From the NCBI RefSeq assembly GCF_000797495.1, contig NZ_JTGN01000006.1, forward strand, positions 28,285 to 92,284: a stretch of 64,000 nucleotides of DNA, read 5' to 3'. Shown in pieces: positions 7,539 to 16,302 of the stretch (position 1 is the stretch's first letter; every line of letters starts with the position of its first letter). The translations under genes were made by a program, and so were the position numbers. Below the pieces are notes generated by a model that was given only the letters and a program-made list of their open reading frames with translations, ran no database searches and was not told the origin of the DNA. The stretch comes from Robinsoniella peoriensis. Lineage in GTDB: Bacteria; Bacillota; Clostridia; Lachnospirales; Lachnospiraceae.

Positions 7539-8859
7539 AGGCTTCTTCTCTGTCGTTGGTCAGCTTCAGCTTATCAAAGATATAGAATAAAAGGGATAAA
7601 ATCATACCAACGATACATGCAAGTACCATACCTTTTAATTCTACATTACCAAGTGTAAGTGCCGCCCCAGAGAGTCCGGTGACAAAGACTACGGAAGTCA
7701 GTGTCAGGTTACGGCTTTTGCCGTAATCTACACCGGCATCTACCATGATACGGATACCGGAAGTTCCGATCATACCGTAAAGCAGGAATGAAATACCGCC
7801 GATAACGGGTCCTGGAATGGTGTTGATTAATGCGGACATCGGTCCGATGAAAGAGCACAGGATCGAGAGCACGGCAGCACCGCCGATTACGCGAACGGAG
7901 TATACTTTTGTCATAGCCATTACACCGATATTTTCACCATAAGTAGTAGTAGGTACGGAGCCTACAAGACCGGATAACATGGTAGAGAAGTTATCGGCAA
8001 ATAAAGAACGGTGAAGTCCCGGATCCTTTAGCAGGTCACGGCCAATGATCTTGCTGGTTACAACCTGATGCCCGATATGCTCAGAAGCAATTACCAGTAT
8101 AACCGGAAGCAGTATCAGAACAGCTTCAGCCTTAAAGTGCGGAAGCTGGAAGCTTGGCAGGGAAATAAAGGGTGTTGCAAGTGCTTCCTTAATAGTGCCA
8201 AGGTCAATTACATTGAAAATGACGGCTGAAATATAACCGGCAATAATGGAGATCAGGATTGGTATGACTGCCAGGAACTTTTTGAAAAGTACATTTCCGA
8301 ATACCGCAACTCCTAATGTGATTAAGAATACTATCAGGTTATTCATTGCTACCGGAGTAACCGTCTGCTCATACAAGCCGGATGCCTGATCCAGAGTATA
8401 AGATGTAGATGATAAAATTCCGGCGTTAGAAGCAGCCGTTCCAGCCAGTTCCAGTCCGATCAGGGCTACCACAGGACCCATGGCTGCCGGCGGCAGAACG
8501 ATGTCAATCCACTTTGTCCCAAATTTGTAAATGATAAATGACAGGATACATCCGCATAAACCGACGATAACAAAACCGCCCAGGGCGTATGAGTACCCCC
8601 ATTTGGCAATTACAATACCAGCGGGTGCAAGAAAGGCAAAACTAGATCCGAGATATGCAGGAGCTTTCCCTTTTGTAATAAGGATAAATAGCAGAGTACC
8701 GATACCATTGGTAAGCAATACGATTGCGGGGCTGATTCCAAAAATAAATGGAACAAGCACAGATGCGCCAAACATGGCAAACATGTGTTGAATACTCAGA
8801 GGAGCAAGCAGTTTAAATGGTACCTTGTCCTCAACTTGAATGATCTTTCTTTCGTTCAA
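7537..8859 (-). CDS. uraA: Uracil permease (NCS2 family)
   Basis: This 440-aa protein has 12-14 hydrophobic segments and the NCS2 nucleobase/ascorbate pattern. IQHMFAMFGASVLVP lies at the N-terminus and ASEHIGHQV near the middle; the Glu there is the substrate-contacting residue in UraA. GSVPTTTYGENIG follows. It probably imports uracil by proton symport. It starts at TTG (8857-8859) with GGGAGGG in front. The stop codon sits at the edge of the MITE-like repeat. No PyrR or uracil-responsive attenuator is visible between the promoter and the gene. Xanthine permeases of the same superfamily are less similar to these motifs. Confidence 0.88.
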   Translation of the reverse strand: MNERKIIQVEDKVPFKLLAPLSIQHMFAMFGASVLVPFIFGISPAIVLLTNGIGTLLFILITKGKAPAYLGSSFAFLAPAGIVIAKWGYSYALGGFVIVGLCGCILSFIIYKFGTKWIDIVLPPAAMGPVVALIGLELAGTAASNAGILSSTSYTLDQASGLYEQTVTPVAMNNLIVFLITLGVAVFGNVLFKKFLAVIPILISIIAGYISAVIFNVIDLGTIKEALATPFISLPSFQLPHFKAEAVLILLPVILVIASEHIGHQVVTSKIIGRDLLKDPGLHRSLFADNFSTMLSGLVGSVPTTTYGENIGVMAMTKVYSVRVIGGAAVLSILCSFIGPMSALINTIPGPVIGGISFLLYGMIGTSGIRIMVDAGVDYGKSRNLTLTSVVFVTGLSGAALTLGNVELKGMVLACIVGMILSLLFYIFDKLKLTNDREEA

Positions 8860-8896
8860 GAAAATTCCCTCCCTGTTTTATGATTATTTTTAACTC

Positions 8897-8926
8897 TTTA
8901 TACTATATCATACAAAAACATGACAA
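8897..8926 (-). promoter_or_regulatory. Promoter of the uracil permease gene
   Basis: On the minus strand, TTGTCA (8926-8921), an 18-bp spacer and TATAAA (8902-8897). It leads to a short 5' leader before the TTG start at 8859. Confidence 0.6.
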
Positions 8927-9020
8927 GAAAGAAAAAAATGTTGAAATTGATCAGAAATTGTTGATGAAAGAGCGGGAGGGAACGGATATTACAAAAAACA
9001 GCTGAAAAACGTTATTACAA

Positions 9021-9602
9021 TTACAGCTGGGGCAGTCCCAGGTAGTTCAAAAGTCCCACGTAAATGCCATATGCAAACTGATACTGGTCATCCCTTAAAT
9101 GCTGTGCATCGCTGGTGTTGCTGATATAAGCCAGTTCTACCAGAACCGCCGGCATATTTGTGCGGCGCAGTACGTACAGGCCGGGATTGATCCGGACACC
9201 ATTATCCTTTGTCCCTACCCGGCGCACAATTTCATCCACTATTTCCTGTCCCAGATAATAAGGCGCTGAGTTCGGGCGATAGACGTAGACTTCAGTACCG
9301 TTGATGGCAGGATTTGTATTAGAGTTGACGTGGATGCTGATAAAATAGTCAGCAGGCCAGCTGTTTGCCATATTTACACGTTCACGAAGGCTGGTGGCAT
9401 TACTGGTACCGAGAACTTCAGTAGGTGAATTACGGGAGGTACGAACCTCGAAACGGGGATCCGCGGCGAGTAGATCTGCAAGATAGGCTCCTACCGTGTA
9501 GGTGATATCCTGCTCCCGAAGACCGTTGCCCTCGGCTCCGGCATTGAAGCCGCTGGGATTGTGTCCCTGGTCTACAAAGATACGAATTGCCAAAAGTATC
9601 AC
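9021..9602 (-). CDS. N-acetylmuramoyl-L-alanine amidase (Amidase_3)
   Basis: This protein of about 193 aa is a single Amidase_3 zinc hydrolase domain. The zinc ligands are His in VDQGHNP, Glu in GNGLREQ and His in ISIHVNSN, and the catalytic Glu is in VLVELAYISN. The family cleaves the bond between MurNAc and L-Ala in peptidoglycan. It has no signal peptide, membrane anchor or wall-binding repeat. Such bare domains are found in phage lysins, in sporulation amidases and in proteins exported by other means. The start is uncertain: GTG 9602 gives the longest frame, but the ribosome site is poor, and TTG 9593 is an alternative. Confidence 0.8.
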   Translation of the reverse strand: MILLAIRIFVDQGHNPSGFNAGAEGNGLREQDITYTVGAYLADLLAADPRFEVRTSRNSPTEVLGTSNATSLRERVNMANSWPADYFISIHVNSNTNPAINGTEVYVYRPNSAPYYLGQEIVDEIVRRVGTKDNGVRINPGLYVLRRTNMPAVLVELAYISNTSDAQHLRDDQYQFAYGIYVGLLNYLGLPQL

Positions 9603-9648
9603 ATCTTTTCTATATTATGGTATCTGTATATTATATGAAAAAGCAGGG

Positions 9649-9685
9649 ATAGCGTGCAGAAAATTATGGTTTTTCTGCATGCTAT
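9649..9685. repeat. 15-bp inverted repeat in a divergent intergenic region
   Basis: ATAGCGTGCAGAAAA and TTTTCTGCATGCTAT form a stem with one G-T pair around a 7-base loop. It ends five bases before the -35 box at 9690 and lies between the amidase and the PAS/GGDEF/EAL gene. It could be a regulator site or an RNA hairpin. Confidence 0.55.
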
Positions 9686-9689
9686 ATAA

Positions 9690-9718
9690 TTGAATTTTGC
9701 AGAAAAGCAAGGTATAAT
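9690..9718 (+). promoter_or_regulatory. Promoter of the PAS/GGDEF/EAL gene
   Basis: TTGAAT (9690-9695), 17-bp spacer, TATAAT (9713-9718). Transcription would begin near 9725, which excludes in-frame start codons before that point and supports ATG 9774. Confidence 0.7.
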
Positions 9719-9773
9719 AAAAGCATTCCAAATTAACGAATTATTGACTGAAGCGTCCGTATATGGAGGAACC

Positions 9774-12700
9774 ATGGAGACAGAAAATAACAAGAACTAC
9801 GGGAACAATATCCCCTGCGGCGTGTGCAGGATGAAATGCGATAAAGTATTTACTATTTTATGGGCAAATGACCGTTATTATAAAACGTTCGGATATACAG
9901 GAGAAGAAGCTGGGCAGGAAGAATTAAACAACGCAAAGAAGATAATCTATCCGGGGGATTATCAGAGACTTGTCCGTATGCTGCATAAAAAGATTGCGCA
10001 AAATATATATGATTTTGAATGTGAGCACCGTTATATCCACAGATCCGGCAAATTGTTGTGGATGAGAGTAGCATCCGCTTATGATCCGGGTCAGGGTGGT
10101 ACACTTACCTGCGCTATTACGGATATTACGAACCAAAAGAGTGCAGAAGAGTCACTGGCATTAAAAGAAGAAGAAAACAGAATCGCTTTTGCAATGACCG
10201 GTAAAATCATGGATGTATTTGATATCAAAACAAGAACACTGTACATAGAAAAAAGGGGAGCTCAAAGTTTTGGACTTCCGGAAGTTATTACAAATATGCC
10301 GGATGAAATTTTGAATACGGAGGTGGTAATTGAAGATAGTAAAGCGGAAGTATCCCGTTTTTTCCAGTCGATGCTGGATGGTATTCCGATGGGGGAAATT
10401 ATAGTACGTTTAAAAAACAGAAAGGGCAGTCTCAACTGGTATAGGATGAAATACCGGCTTACTTATAGTGTGAACGGCGAAGTGCTGCGGGGCATTATCA
10501 TATATGAGGATTATACGGTTCAGCGGGAAAAAGAAGCCGCCTATGAAAAATGGCGGAAGTATAATGAGAACCAGCTTGCAGGGGAGATTGTGTCCTATGA
10601 ATGTAATCTGAATGAGAATACGGTGGAACATGTCGGCGGTCCCATGGCGGAAGAACTTCCGCAAAAAATAGATACCTATGATGAACTGGCTGCATTTGTG
10701 ACAAAACAGTGGGTCTTTGAGGAAGACAGACAAACGTTTGAGCGTTTTTTTACCAGAAGCAGATTGATTGAAAAGTATTATAAAAAAGACTGCAGCCTTA
10801 AAATTGACTGCAGGTTTTTGGATTCCCAGGGTAAACTTTTCTGGACGGAGATCAGCACATTTTTACTTCCGGATCTTGATACAGATGAAGTCAAAGCAAT
10901 GATCCTGTTTCGAAATATTGACAAAGAAAAAAGAAGAAGCATTGAACTGGAGAATCGTTCTCAAATCGATCCCCTGACGGGACTGCTGAACCGGGGTACG
11001 GTTATCGAAGAAGTATCGGGACTGTTAGATAACAGTCCGCTGTCCAGCAGGCATATTTTTATAATGGTGGACATTGATTTCTTTAAATCTTTGAATGATC
11101 AGATGGGACATCAGTTTGGAGACCAGGTTTTAAGAGAGATTGCCAATATTTTAAAGACTTCCGTTCGTATAAATGATATTGTTGGGCGTCTGGGCGGGGA
11201 TGAATTTGTAATTTGTTTAAGGGATATCCCCCTGAATACGCTTTTGGAACAGAAGCTTGGAAATATCGTCATGCAGCTTTCAAAGCATTATGAGGAGGGA
11301 ATCTGTGTATCCGGCAGTATGGGTGTGGCAGTTTATCCAAAGGACGGAACCAGCTTTGACGAACTTTATATGCGTGCGGATGCCGCACTTTATACAGCCA
11401 AGGAGATGGGACGCAATCAGTTTGTATTCTATCAGCAGGGAATGGAACACAAACAAAAGGACCGAAACAGATGTAAGGATGAAGGGGAATCCGGTACAGG
11501 CAGCCAATCCGGCAGTCAGAATCATAAAAGTATAGGCAGTAAAGAGTATCTTGCAGAGATTAATGCCATGCACCATCTGGAGGAAAGTAATCTGATTTAC
11601 AGTTATTTAAATTCCGTTCATCATATTTTTAAAGATATGATCGTCATGAATGTTTCAAAGAATTATTACAGGCGGATGCTGAATGAGAGCGAAGAAAATT
11701 TGCATAAATGGGAGAAGGGAGATCTCCATGCTGAACTGGAGGTTATAGTCAAAGACCGGATTCATCCCGAAGACGGGGTACGCTTTAAACAGTTTACGAA
11801 CTGGGACCTGGTGAGAAAAGCGATGCAGGAAGGCAAAACAACGGTGTATGGAGAATTCAGAGGAAGAGCGCAGGGAGACAACTATAAATGGGAGGCGTTT
11901 TCTCTGGTGCCTATGAACGGTGGAAATGATGATGAAATGTACCTGTGTTTTATTCAGGATATCCATGCTGTTAAAATCCGTGAGGAAGAAAACCGTACTC
12001 TCCAGATACAGGTACGCAGACAGATTGAAGATGAATGTTACCGACGAATCATGGAATTGTCAGGGACAATATTACTGGAATATGACAGAGAGGATGACAG
12101 TTACTATGCATCGCCTCCGGCAAAACAGTTTACATTAATCAAAAATGTAGGGAGCGACAGAAACCAGCGCTTTATTACCCGGGATGATGTTCACCCCAAT
12201 GACTGGGAACAGGCTAGAATGATTTCTAAAAAAGTGATGGATGGTGCCATGAATGCAGGAACTACCGTTCGTCTGAAAAAAACGGACGGTCAATTCATGT
12301 GGTGTCATATTGTTCTTACCGTGTTAAGGGCGGAGGATGGTTCTGTTAACCGGTCTCTGTTTACAATAACAGATGTAGATGAAGCTACTAGAAACAGACG
12401 GGAGCTTGAATACAGGGCAGAATATGATGATCTAACCGGTTGTTCTAATTTCAGCAGGTTTAAAATAGAAGCTAAACAAATTTTGGAAAACAGAAATGAA
12501 AAGAAATATGCGCTGTGGTATTGTGATCTGCGTAATTTTAAATTAGTAAACAATGTCTATGGCTATGATTTTGGAGACAGAGTACTGCAGTATTGGGCAA
12601 AGATCAGCAGCCGGGACCAGCGCGAAGGAGAAATATTTGCCAGGGTGTCGGCAGATCACTTTGTTTCCCTACTTTGGTATGACAGTATCGATGAGCTGGA

Positions 12701-13691
12701 GATGCGGTTCCAGAAAAATGCAGGGCTACTGGCAAAATTCAAAGGACTGGCCGGAAAAAAACTGCTGCTGGAAATGGTTGCGGGGATCTATCTGGTAGAA
12801 AAACACGGGAAGACCATAGGGATAGAAGATATGATAGATTGTGCCAATCTTGCTCAAAAAAGTGTAAAAGTATTAGAAGGCAGTAAATATGCAGTCTATA
12901 CAGAAGAAATGCGCAGGCAGATTCTATCGGAAAAAGAAATGGAATCGGCTATGTATAAAGCTTTGGAGAACCGGGAATTCTGCGCTTATTTTCAGCCTAT
13001 CGCTGAGATTCAGGACGGAATACGGGTAAGTGGGGCAGAGACCCTGGCAAGGTGGATACGTCCGGGTTATGGTGTGGTTCCGCCCAACAGATTCATTCCG
13101 CTGTTTGAAAAAAATGGTTTTATTATTGATCTGGACAGTTATATGTTTGAAGAAGCCTGCCGTTTTCTGCGCAAATGGCTGGATGAAGGACGGGAGCCCA
13201 TTAAAATATCGGTTAATGTCTCCAGAATAAGTGTATTTCAACGGGATTTTTCCAGACATTATATCAGGCTAAAGGAAAAATATAATATACCGAATGGCCT
13301 GCTGGAATTAGAGTGTACGGAATCAGTGCTGGTTGAGAATGCAGAACTTCTGGAAATGGTTATGCGTACCATGCGCGTAAGCGGTTTTTTCTTCTCTATG
13401 GATGATTTTGGTTCCGGGTATTCTTCCCTGAATCTGCTAAAAGACATTACCGTAGACATACTGAAGCTGGATATGATGTTTTTCCGTAATGAAAACCTGA
13501 AGGAGCCTCGTCATCAGACTATTATATCCAGTATTATCTCCATGGCGAAGGCATTGAATATGAAGGTTGTGGCTGAGGGTGTGGAAACAGAAGAGCAATT
13601 GCAGCTGCTACGTGAATTTGGGTGTGATTATATCCAGGGGTATCTGATCAGCAGGCCGATACCTGCGGAAGAATTTGAAAATCAATTTTAG
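9774..13691 (+). CDS. Multi-PAS GGDEF/degenerate GGDEF/EAL c-di-GMP protein
   Basis: This 1305-aa soluble protein starts at ATG 9774 behind GGAGGA. In order it has PAS-like sensors (about 10-125, 130-260, 270-390) and a GGDEF domain with an intact GGDEF motif near residue 474 (cyclase). PAS-like regions follow (about 590-720 and 750-875), then a second GGDEF-like domain whose motif is SADHF near 959 (inactive). An EAL domain of about 1060-1300 completes it. The EAL signature reads ETL (Glu near 1089) and keeps the other expected residues: SVNVSR, ELECTES, MDDFGSGYSS, LKLD, EGVE and QGY. It probably both makes and degrades c-di-GMP under PAS control. No membrane segment is seen, and the ligands are unknown. 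Confidence 0.9.
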   Translation: METENNKNYGNNIPCGVCRMKCDKVFTILWANDRYYKTFGYTGEEAGQEELNNAKKIIYPGDYQRLVRMLHKKIAQNIYDFECEHRYIHRSGKLLWMRVASAYDPGQGGTLTCAITDITNQKSAEESLALKEEENRIAFAMTGKIMDVFDIKTRTLYIEKRGAQSFGLPEVITNMPDEILNTEVVIEDSKAEVSRFFQSMLDGIPMGEIIVRLKNRKGSLNWYRMKYRLTYSVNGEVLRGIIIYEDYTVQREKEAAYEKWRKYNENQLAGEIVSYECNLNENTVEHVGGPMAEELPQKIDTYDELAAFVTKQWVFEEDRQTFERFFTRSRLIEKYYKKDCSLKIDCRFLDSQGKLFWTEISTFLLPDLDTDEVKAMILFRNIDKEKRRSIELENRSQIDPLTGLLNRGTVIEEVSGLLDNSPLSSRHIFIMVDIDFFKSLNDQMGHQFGDQVLREIANILKTSVRINDIVGRLGGDEFVICLRDIPLNTLLEQKLGNIVMQLSKHYEEGICVSGSMGVAVYPKDGTSFDELYMRADAALYTAKEMGRNQFVFYQQGMEHKQKDRNRCKDEGESGTGSQSGSQNHKSIGSKEYLAEINAMHHLEESNLIYSYLNSVHHIFKDMIVMNVSKNYYRRMLNESEENLHKWEKGDLHAELEVIVKDRIHPEDGVRFKQFTNWDLVRKAMQEGKTTVYGEFRGRAQGDNYKWEAFSLVPMNGGNDDEMYLCFIQDIHAVKIREEENRTLQIQVRRQIEDECYRRIMELSGTILLEYDREDDSYYASPPAKQFTLIKNVGSDRNQRFITRDDVHPNDWEQARMISKKVMDGAMNAGTTVRLKKTDGQFMWCHIVLTVLRAEDGSVNRSLFTITDVDEATRNRRELEYRAEYDDLTGCSNFSRFKIEAKQILENRNEKKYALWYCDLRNFKLVNNVYGYDFGDRVLQYWAKISSRDQREGEIFARVSADHFVSLLWYDSIDELEMRFQKNAGLLAKFKGLAGKKLLLEMVAGIYLVEKHGKTIGIEDMIDCANLAQKSVKVLEGSKYAVYTEEMRRQILSEKEMESAMYKALENREFCAYFQPIAEIQDGIRVSGAETLARWIRPGYGVVPPNRFIPLFEKNGFIIDLDSYMFEEACRFLRKWLDEGREPIKISVNVSRISVFQRDFSRHYIRLKEKYNIPNGLLELECTESVLVENAELLEMVMRTMRVSGFFFSMDDFGSGYSSLNLLKDITVDILKLDMMFFRNENLKEPRHQTIISSIISMAKALNMKVVAEGVETEEQLQLLREFGCDYIQGYLISRPIPAEEFENQF

Positions 13692-13710
13692 AATATTTTA
13701 GAAAAAAAGG

Positions 13711-13782
13711 GATCGCTGCAGAGCAAATTTCAAACCAGATATGAAATGCAGTCCGGTATAAGAAATGATTTCTGCAGCGATC
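13711..13782. terminator. Bidirectional terminator-type inverted repeat
   Basis: GATCGCTGCAGA and TCTGCAGCGATC form a perfect 12-bp stem around a 48-base loop, with an A run on the left and TATTTTTATT on the right. It lies between the convergent PAS/GGDEF/EAL and YcxB-like genes and can serve both. Confidence 0.75.
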
Positions 13783-13787
13783 TATTT

Positions 13788-14351
13788 TTATTGGGAACAA
13801 GAACATTGTTTCAGATTAAGCTTTTCCTTCCTAAACTTATTGTCTAAAAAGATTTGAAAGTGCTCGGCTGAGCCGATTGTAAAATTATTTTTTCCCAGAG
13901 CCATATATCTGCTGCCATGCTCCAGAAAATAATAATTTTCAATTAATGTCCAGCTTTTAATGCCGGACCAGTCCACAACCGTTGTTTCTTCCGGAGTGAT
14001 CTGTGTGAGCGTACTGGGGGTAATCTGAAAAGTCATCTTTTTGCCGCAAAGGCAGGATTGTTTTGACTTGCGAAGCTTACGAACAAAGGATCTCTTGTAA
14101 AAATCTTTTGCAAAATAAATAAAGATAATTCCAAAAACCAATGCACACATTCCGGCAGCACCCAGGCTCCAGCTTCTTAAATGCGGGGCCTGGCTTAAAG
14201 CCAAAACACTTACGAGCAGAAAGCCAATTCCCCAAAGCTGGTAACGTTTCACTGCTTTAAATGCCGGAGTATCATTTTCTAACAAGGTATCATAATATAA
14301 TTTTTCAAATCCATCATCATAAGACGTTTCATTCTGAAATAAAAGTTCCAA
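13788..14351 (-). CDS. YcxB-like small membrane protein
   Basis: This protein of about 187 aa has two adjacent membrane segments (about 38-60 and 63-85) followed by a soluble domain of about 90-187. That domain includes WSGIKSWTLIENYYFLE, which fits the YcxB-like family of unknown function. I start at TTG 14351 because AAAGGAGG stands 8 bases ahead; the frame can be extended to 14456 without a ribosome site. It ends with a Cys-rich CSCSQ. It is convergent with the c-di-GMP gene and seems to be a single-gene unit. No function can be assigned. Confidence 0.65.
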   Translation of the reverse strand: MELLFQNETSYDDGFEKLYYDTLLENDTPAFKAVKRYQLWGIGFLLVSVLALSQAPHLRSWSLGAAGMCALVFGIIFIYFAKDFYKRSFVRKLRKSKQSCLCGKKMTFQITPSTLTQITPEETTVVDWSGIKSWTLIENYYFLEHGSRYMALGKNNFTIGSAEHFQIFLDNKFRKEKLNLKQCSCSQ

Positions 14352-14584
14352 GATACACACCTCCTTTTGAGTCTGATAAATTATTGCAATAATCGGCACG
14401 CTCTGTCCTGCTAAAATTAAATTCATATATCTTTGATGCAGGTATTTTACAGACATGCTTTGATTGTCTATTATATACGGTAAATGTGATTTTTATATGA
14501 AAAATCAGAGAAAGAATACAATATTGCTGATCTTAGGTTACGGTTTTCCTTTAATTACTACTTTAATTAAAGAACAGATTCTGA

Positions 14585-14613
14585 TATAATAACAAAAACA
14601 GAACAAATGTTCG
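14585..14613 (+). promoter_or_regulatory. -10 box followed by a LexA-like palindrome
   Basis: TATAAT at 14585-14590 is followed by AGAACAAATGTTCG at 14600-14613. That matches the LexA/DinR consensus (CGAAC-N4-GTTYG) in 13 of 14 positions; only the first C is A. The site lies at about +3 to +17 of the transcript, a normal repressor position. The -35 is poor. Confidence 0.55.
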
Positions 14614-14635
14614 AAAAACGTAAGGAGGAATTATC

Positions 14636-14953
14636 ATGGCGTTTGGTACAGGGATTAATATGGATTCACCGGATGCGGGAAGAATTCGGGGAAAGCAGAT
14701 AGAAATAGCATGTTACTGCTGGTTTACCCGAACAGGAATCAGCATACCGCGATTAGTGAAATACCAGGATGAAGAAGGAGAAATTCACACGATTGGCAAC
14801 ATTCGTGTACTGTGCTCCGAGCAGAAGAACTTTGCCGGGGTTTCTTCCATGGAATATCAATGTGAGATGGTGGCAGAAGGGATTATGAAGAATGTGAAGC
14901 TGATTTTTTTCCCCGATAAGAAAAAATGGGTGATGGTTTACGGGAATGCGTGA
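14636..14953 (+). CDS. Unknown 105-aa protein, possibly SOS-regulated
   Basis: I do not recognise this protein. It is soluble, with a compact beta-rich look: alternating hydrophobic strands in the last two thirds, several Trp and Tyr, and three Cys. AAGGAGG precedes ATG 14636 and codon use resembles the neighbours, so it is probably real. The promoter carries a LexA-like box, which makes DNA-damage induction possible. It stands alone between the YcxB-like gene (opposite strand) and the cysteine synthase paralogue. After its stop an inverted repeat (GGATTGG..CCAATCC, about 14963-14995) lacks a T run. Confidence 0.65.
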   Translation: MAFGTGINMDSPDAGRIRGKQIEIACYCWFTRTGISIPRLVKYQDEEGEIHTIGNIRVLCSEQKNFAGVSSMEYQCEMVAEGIMKNVKLIFFPDKKKWVMVYGNA

Positions 14954-15124
14954 TAAAATATGGGATTGGAGGACGGAGCATATTGCCAATCCAAATGGTC
15001 TATGCTATACTTCCTATTAGAAAATTGTAGGTCTAAAACAGGACTTTACAGATTATCATGATATTAATCAGCATAAATTTCAGTATCGAAAACGATGCCA
15101 GTTTAAAGAGTTGAAAATAAAGAA

Positions 15125-16093
15125 ATGGAAAGGAAACCGCAGGAAATGATCTATAATAATGTATTGGAAGCGATCGGACATACTCCCATGGTTCGTTTAA
15201 ACAGGCTGTCTCAGCCGGACAGCGCCGAGATTCTGGTGAAATACGAAGGTGTAAACGTGGGGGGATCCGTGAAGACAAGAACCGCGTATAATATGATTGC
15301 GGAGGCAGAGAAAAAAGGAAAGCTACACAAAGATTCGGTTATCGTTGAGCCTACCAGTGGAAATCAGGGAATTGGATTGGCTTTGGTTGGGGCTGTAAAA
15401 GGATATAAGGTAAAAATTGTGATGCCTGATTCTGTAAGTGAAGAACGCAGGAAACTGGTAACACAGTATGGGGCGGAAGTAATACTGGTTCATGATGAGG
15501 GAGACATCGGAGCCTGCATTGAAGAGTGTCTGCAGACAGCCCTGCGCATCGGAGCAGAAGATCCCAATGCCTATATTCCACAGCAATTTATTAATCCGGA
15601 TAACCCGCTGGTGCATAAATACCATACAGGCGTGGAAATACTAGAACAAGTGGAAGGACCAATTCATGGTTTCTGTTCCGGAGTGGGTACGGGCGGCACA
15701 CTATCCGGCATTGGAGAAGTTTTGAAACGGCAAAACCCCGATATTGTGATCTGGGCTGTTGAGCCGGAACATGCGGCAATTTTATCAGGCGGAAGCATCG
15801 GAACACATTTGCAGATGGGAATCGGGGACGGACTGATTCCGGAGAATCTGAACATGGATATTTATGAGGATATCTGTATCGTGACAGATGAAGAAGCGCT
15901 GGATGTTTCAAAACGCCTTGCCAGAGAAGAAGGGCTGCTATGCGGAATCTCAAGCGGTTCCAATGTGGCGGCAGCCATGCGCCTTGCCAAAAAGCTGGGA
16001 CCCGGAAAAAGAGTGGTTACCATTCTCCCGGATACAGGGGAACGTTATTATAGCACAGAATTATTTGAAGATGAAAATAACAAACCGCTCTGA
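15125..16093 (+). CDS. Cysteine synthase-family PLP enzyme (CysK paralogue)
   Basis: This 322-aa fold-type II PLP enzyme has the Schiff-base Lys at K50 in GSVKTR, the Asn loop TSGNQGIG, the phosphate loop [10 protein letters not shown] and C-terminal [15 protein letters not shown]-acetylserine sulfhydrylases make cysteine from O-acetylserine and sulfide. Compared with the canonical CysK at 19315, the Lys motif reads KT instead of KD and the substrate loop reads TSGNQG instead of TSGNTG. A changed substrate is therefore possible. The start is uncertain: ATG 15125 has no good ribosome site, and ATG 15149 lies 11 bases after AAAGGA. Its neighbours are unrelated, but the sulfur genes lie 1-4 kb downstream. 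Confidence 0.82.
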   Translation: MERKPQEMIYNNVLEAIGHTPMVRLNRLSQPDSAEILVKYEGVNVGGSVKTRTAYNMIAEAEKKGKLHKDSVIVEPTSGNQGIGLALVGAVKGYKVKIVMPDSVSEERRKLVTQYGAEVILVHDEGDIGACIEECLQTALRIGAEDPNAYIPQQFINPDNPLVHKYHTGVEILEQVEGPIHGFCSGVGTGGTLSGIGEVLKRQNPDIVIWAVEPEHAAILSGGSIGTHLQMGIGDGLIPENLNMDIYEDICIVTDEEALDVSKRLAREEGLLCGISSGSNVAAAMRLAKKLGPGKRVVTILPDTGERYYSTELFEDENNKPL

Positions 16094-16113
16094 TAAGTTT
16101 TGCGGAGAATGCC

Positions 16114-16143
16114 TTGTAAAATAGTAGAAACCTATGCTATAAT
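16114..16143 (+). promoter_or_regulatory. Promoter of the DUF1700/Rrf2 operon
   Basis: TTGTAA (16114-16119), 18-bp spacer, TATAAT (16138-16143). The leader of about 155 bases contains two small hairpins (ACATATCGTAAG..CTTACAATATGT near 16199-16226, and GGCAG..CTGCC near 16265-16280). No known riboswitch is recognisable. Confidence 0.55.
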
Positions 16144-16302
16144 GTCAACAATTACGACAGGTAGTGTGGAAGAAAGCACTTTTACACTGTTTATTTGGAC
16201 ATATCGTAAGCAAGCTTACAATATGTATGCTGTCAAGTGTGGGAATACTACTAACTTTGTAATGAGGCAGTTTCTGCCTGCAGAAAGGATTTACATTCGA
16301 AG

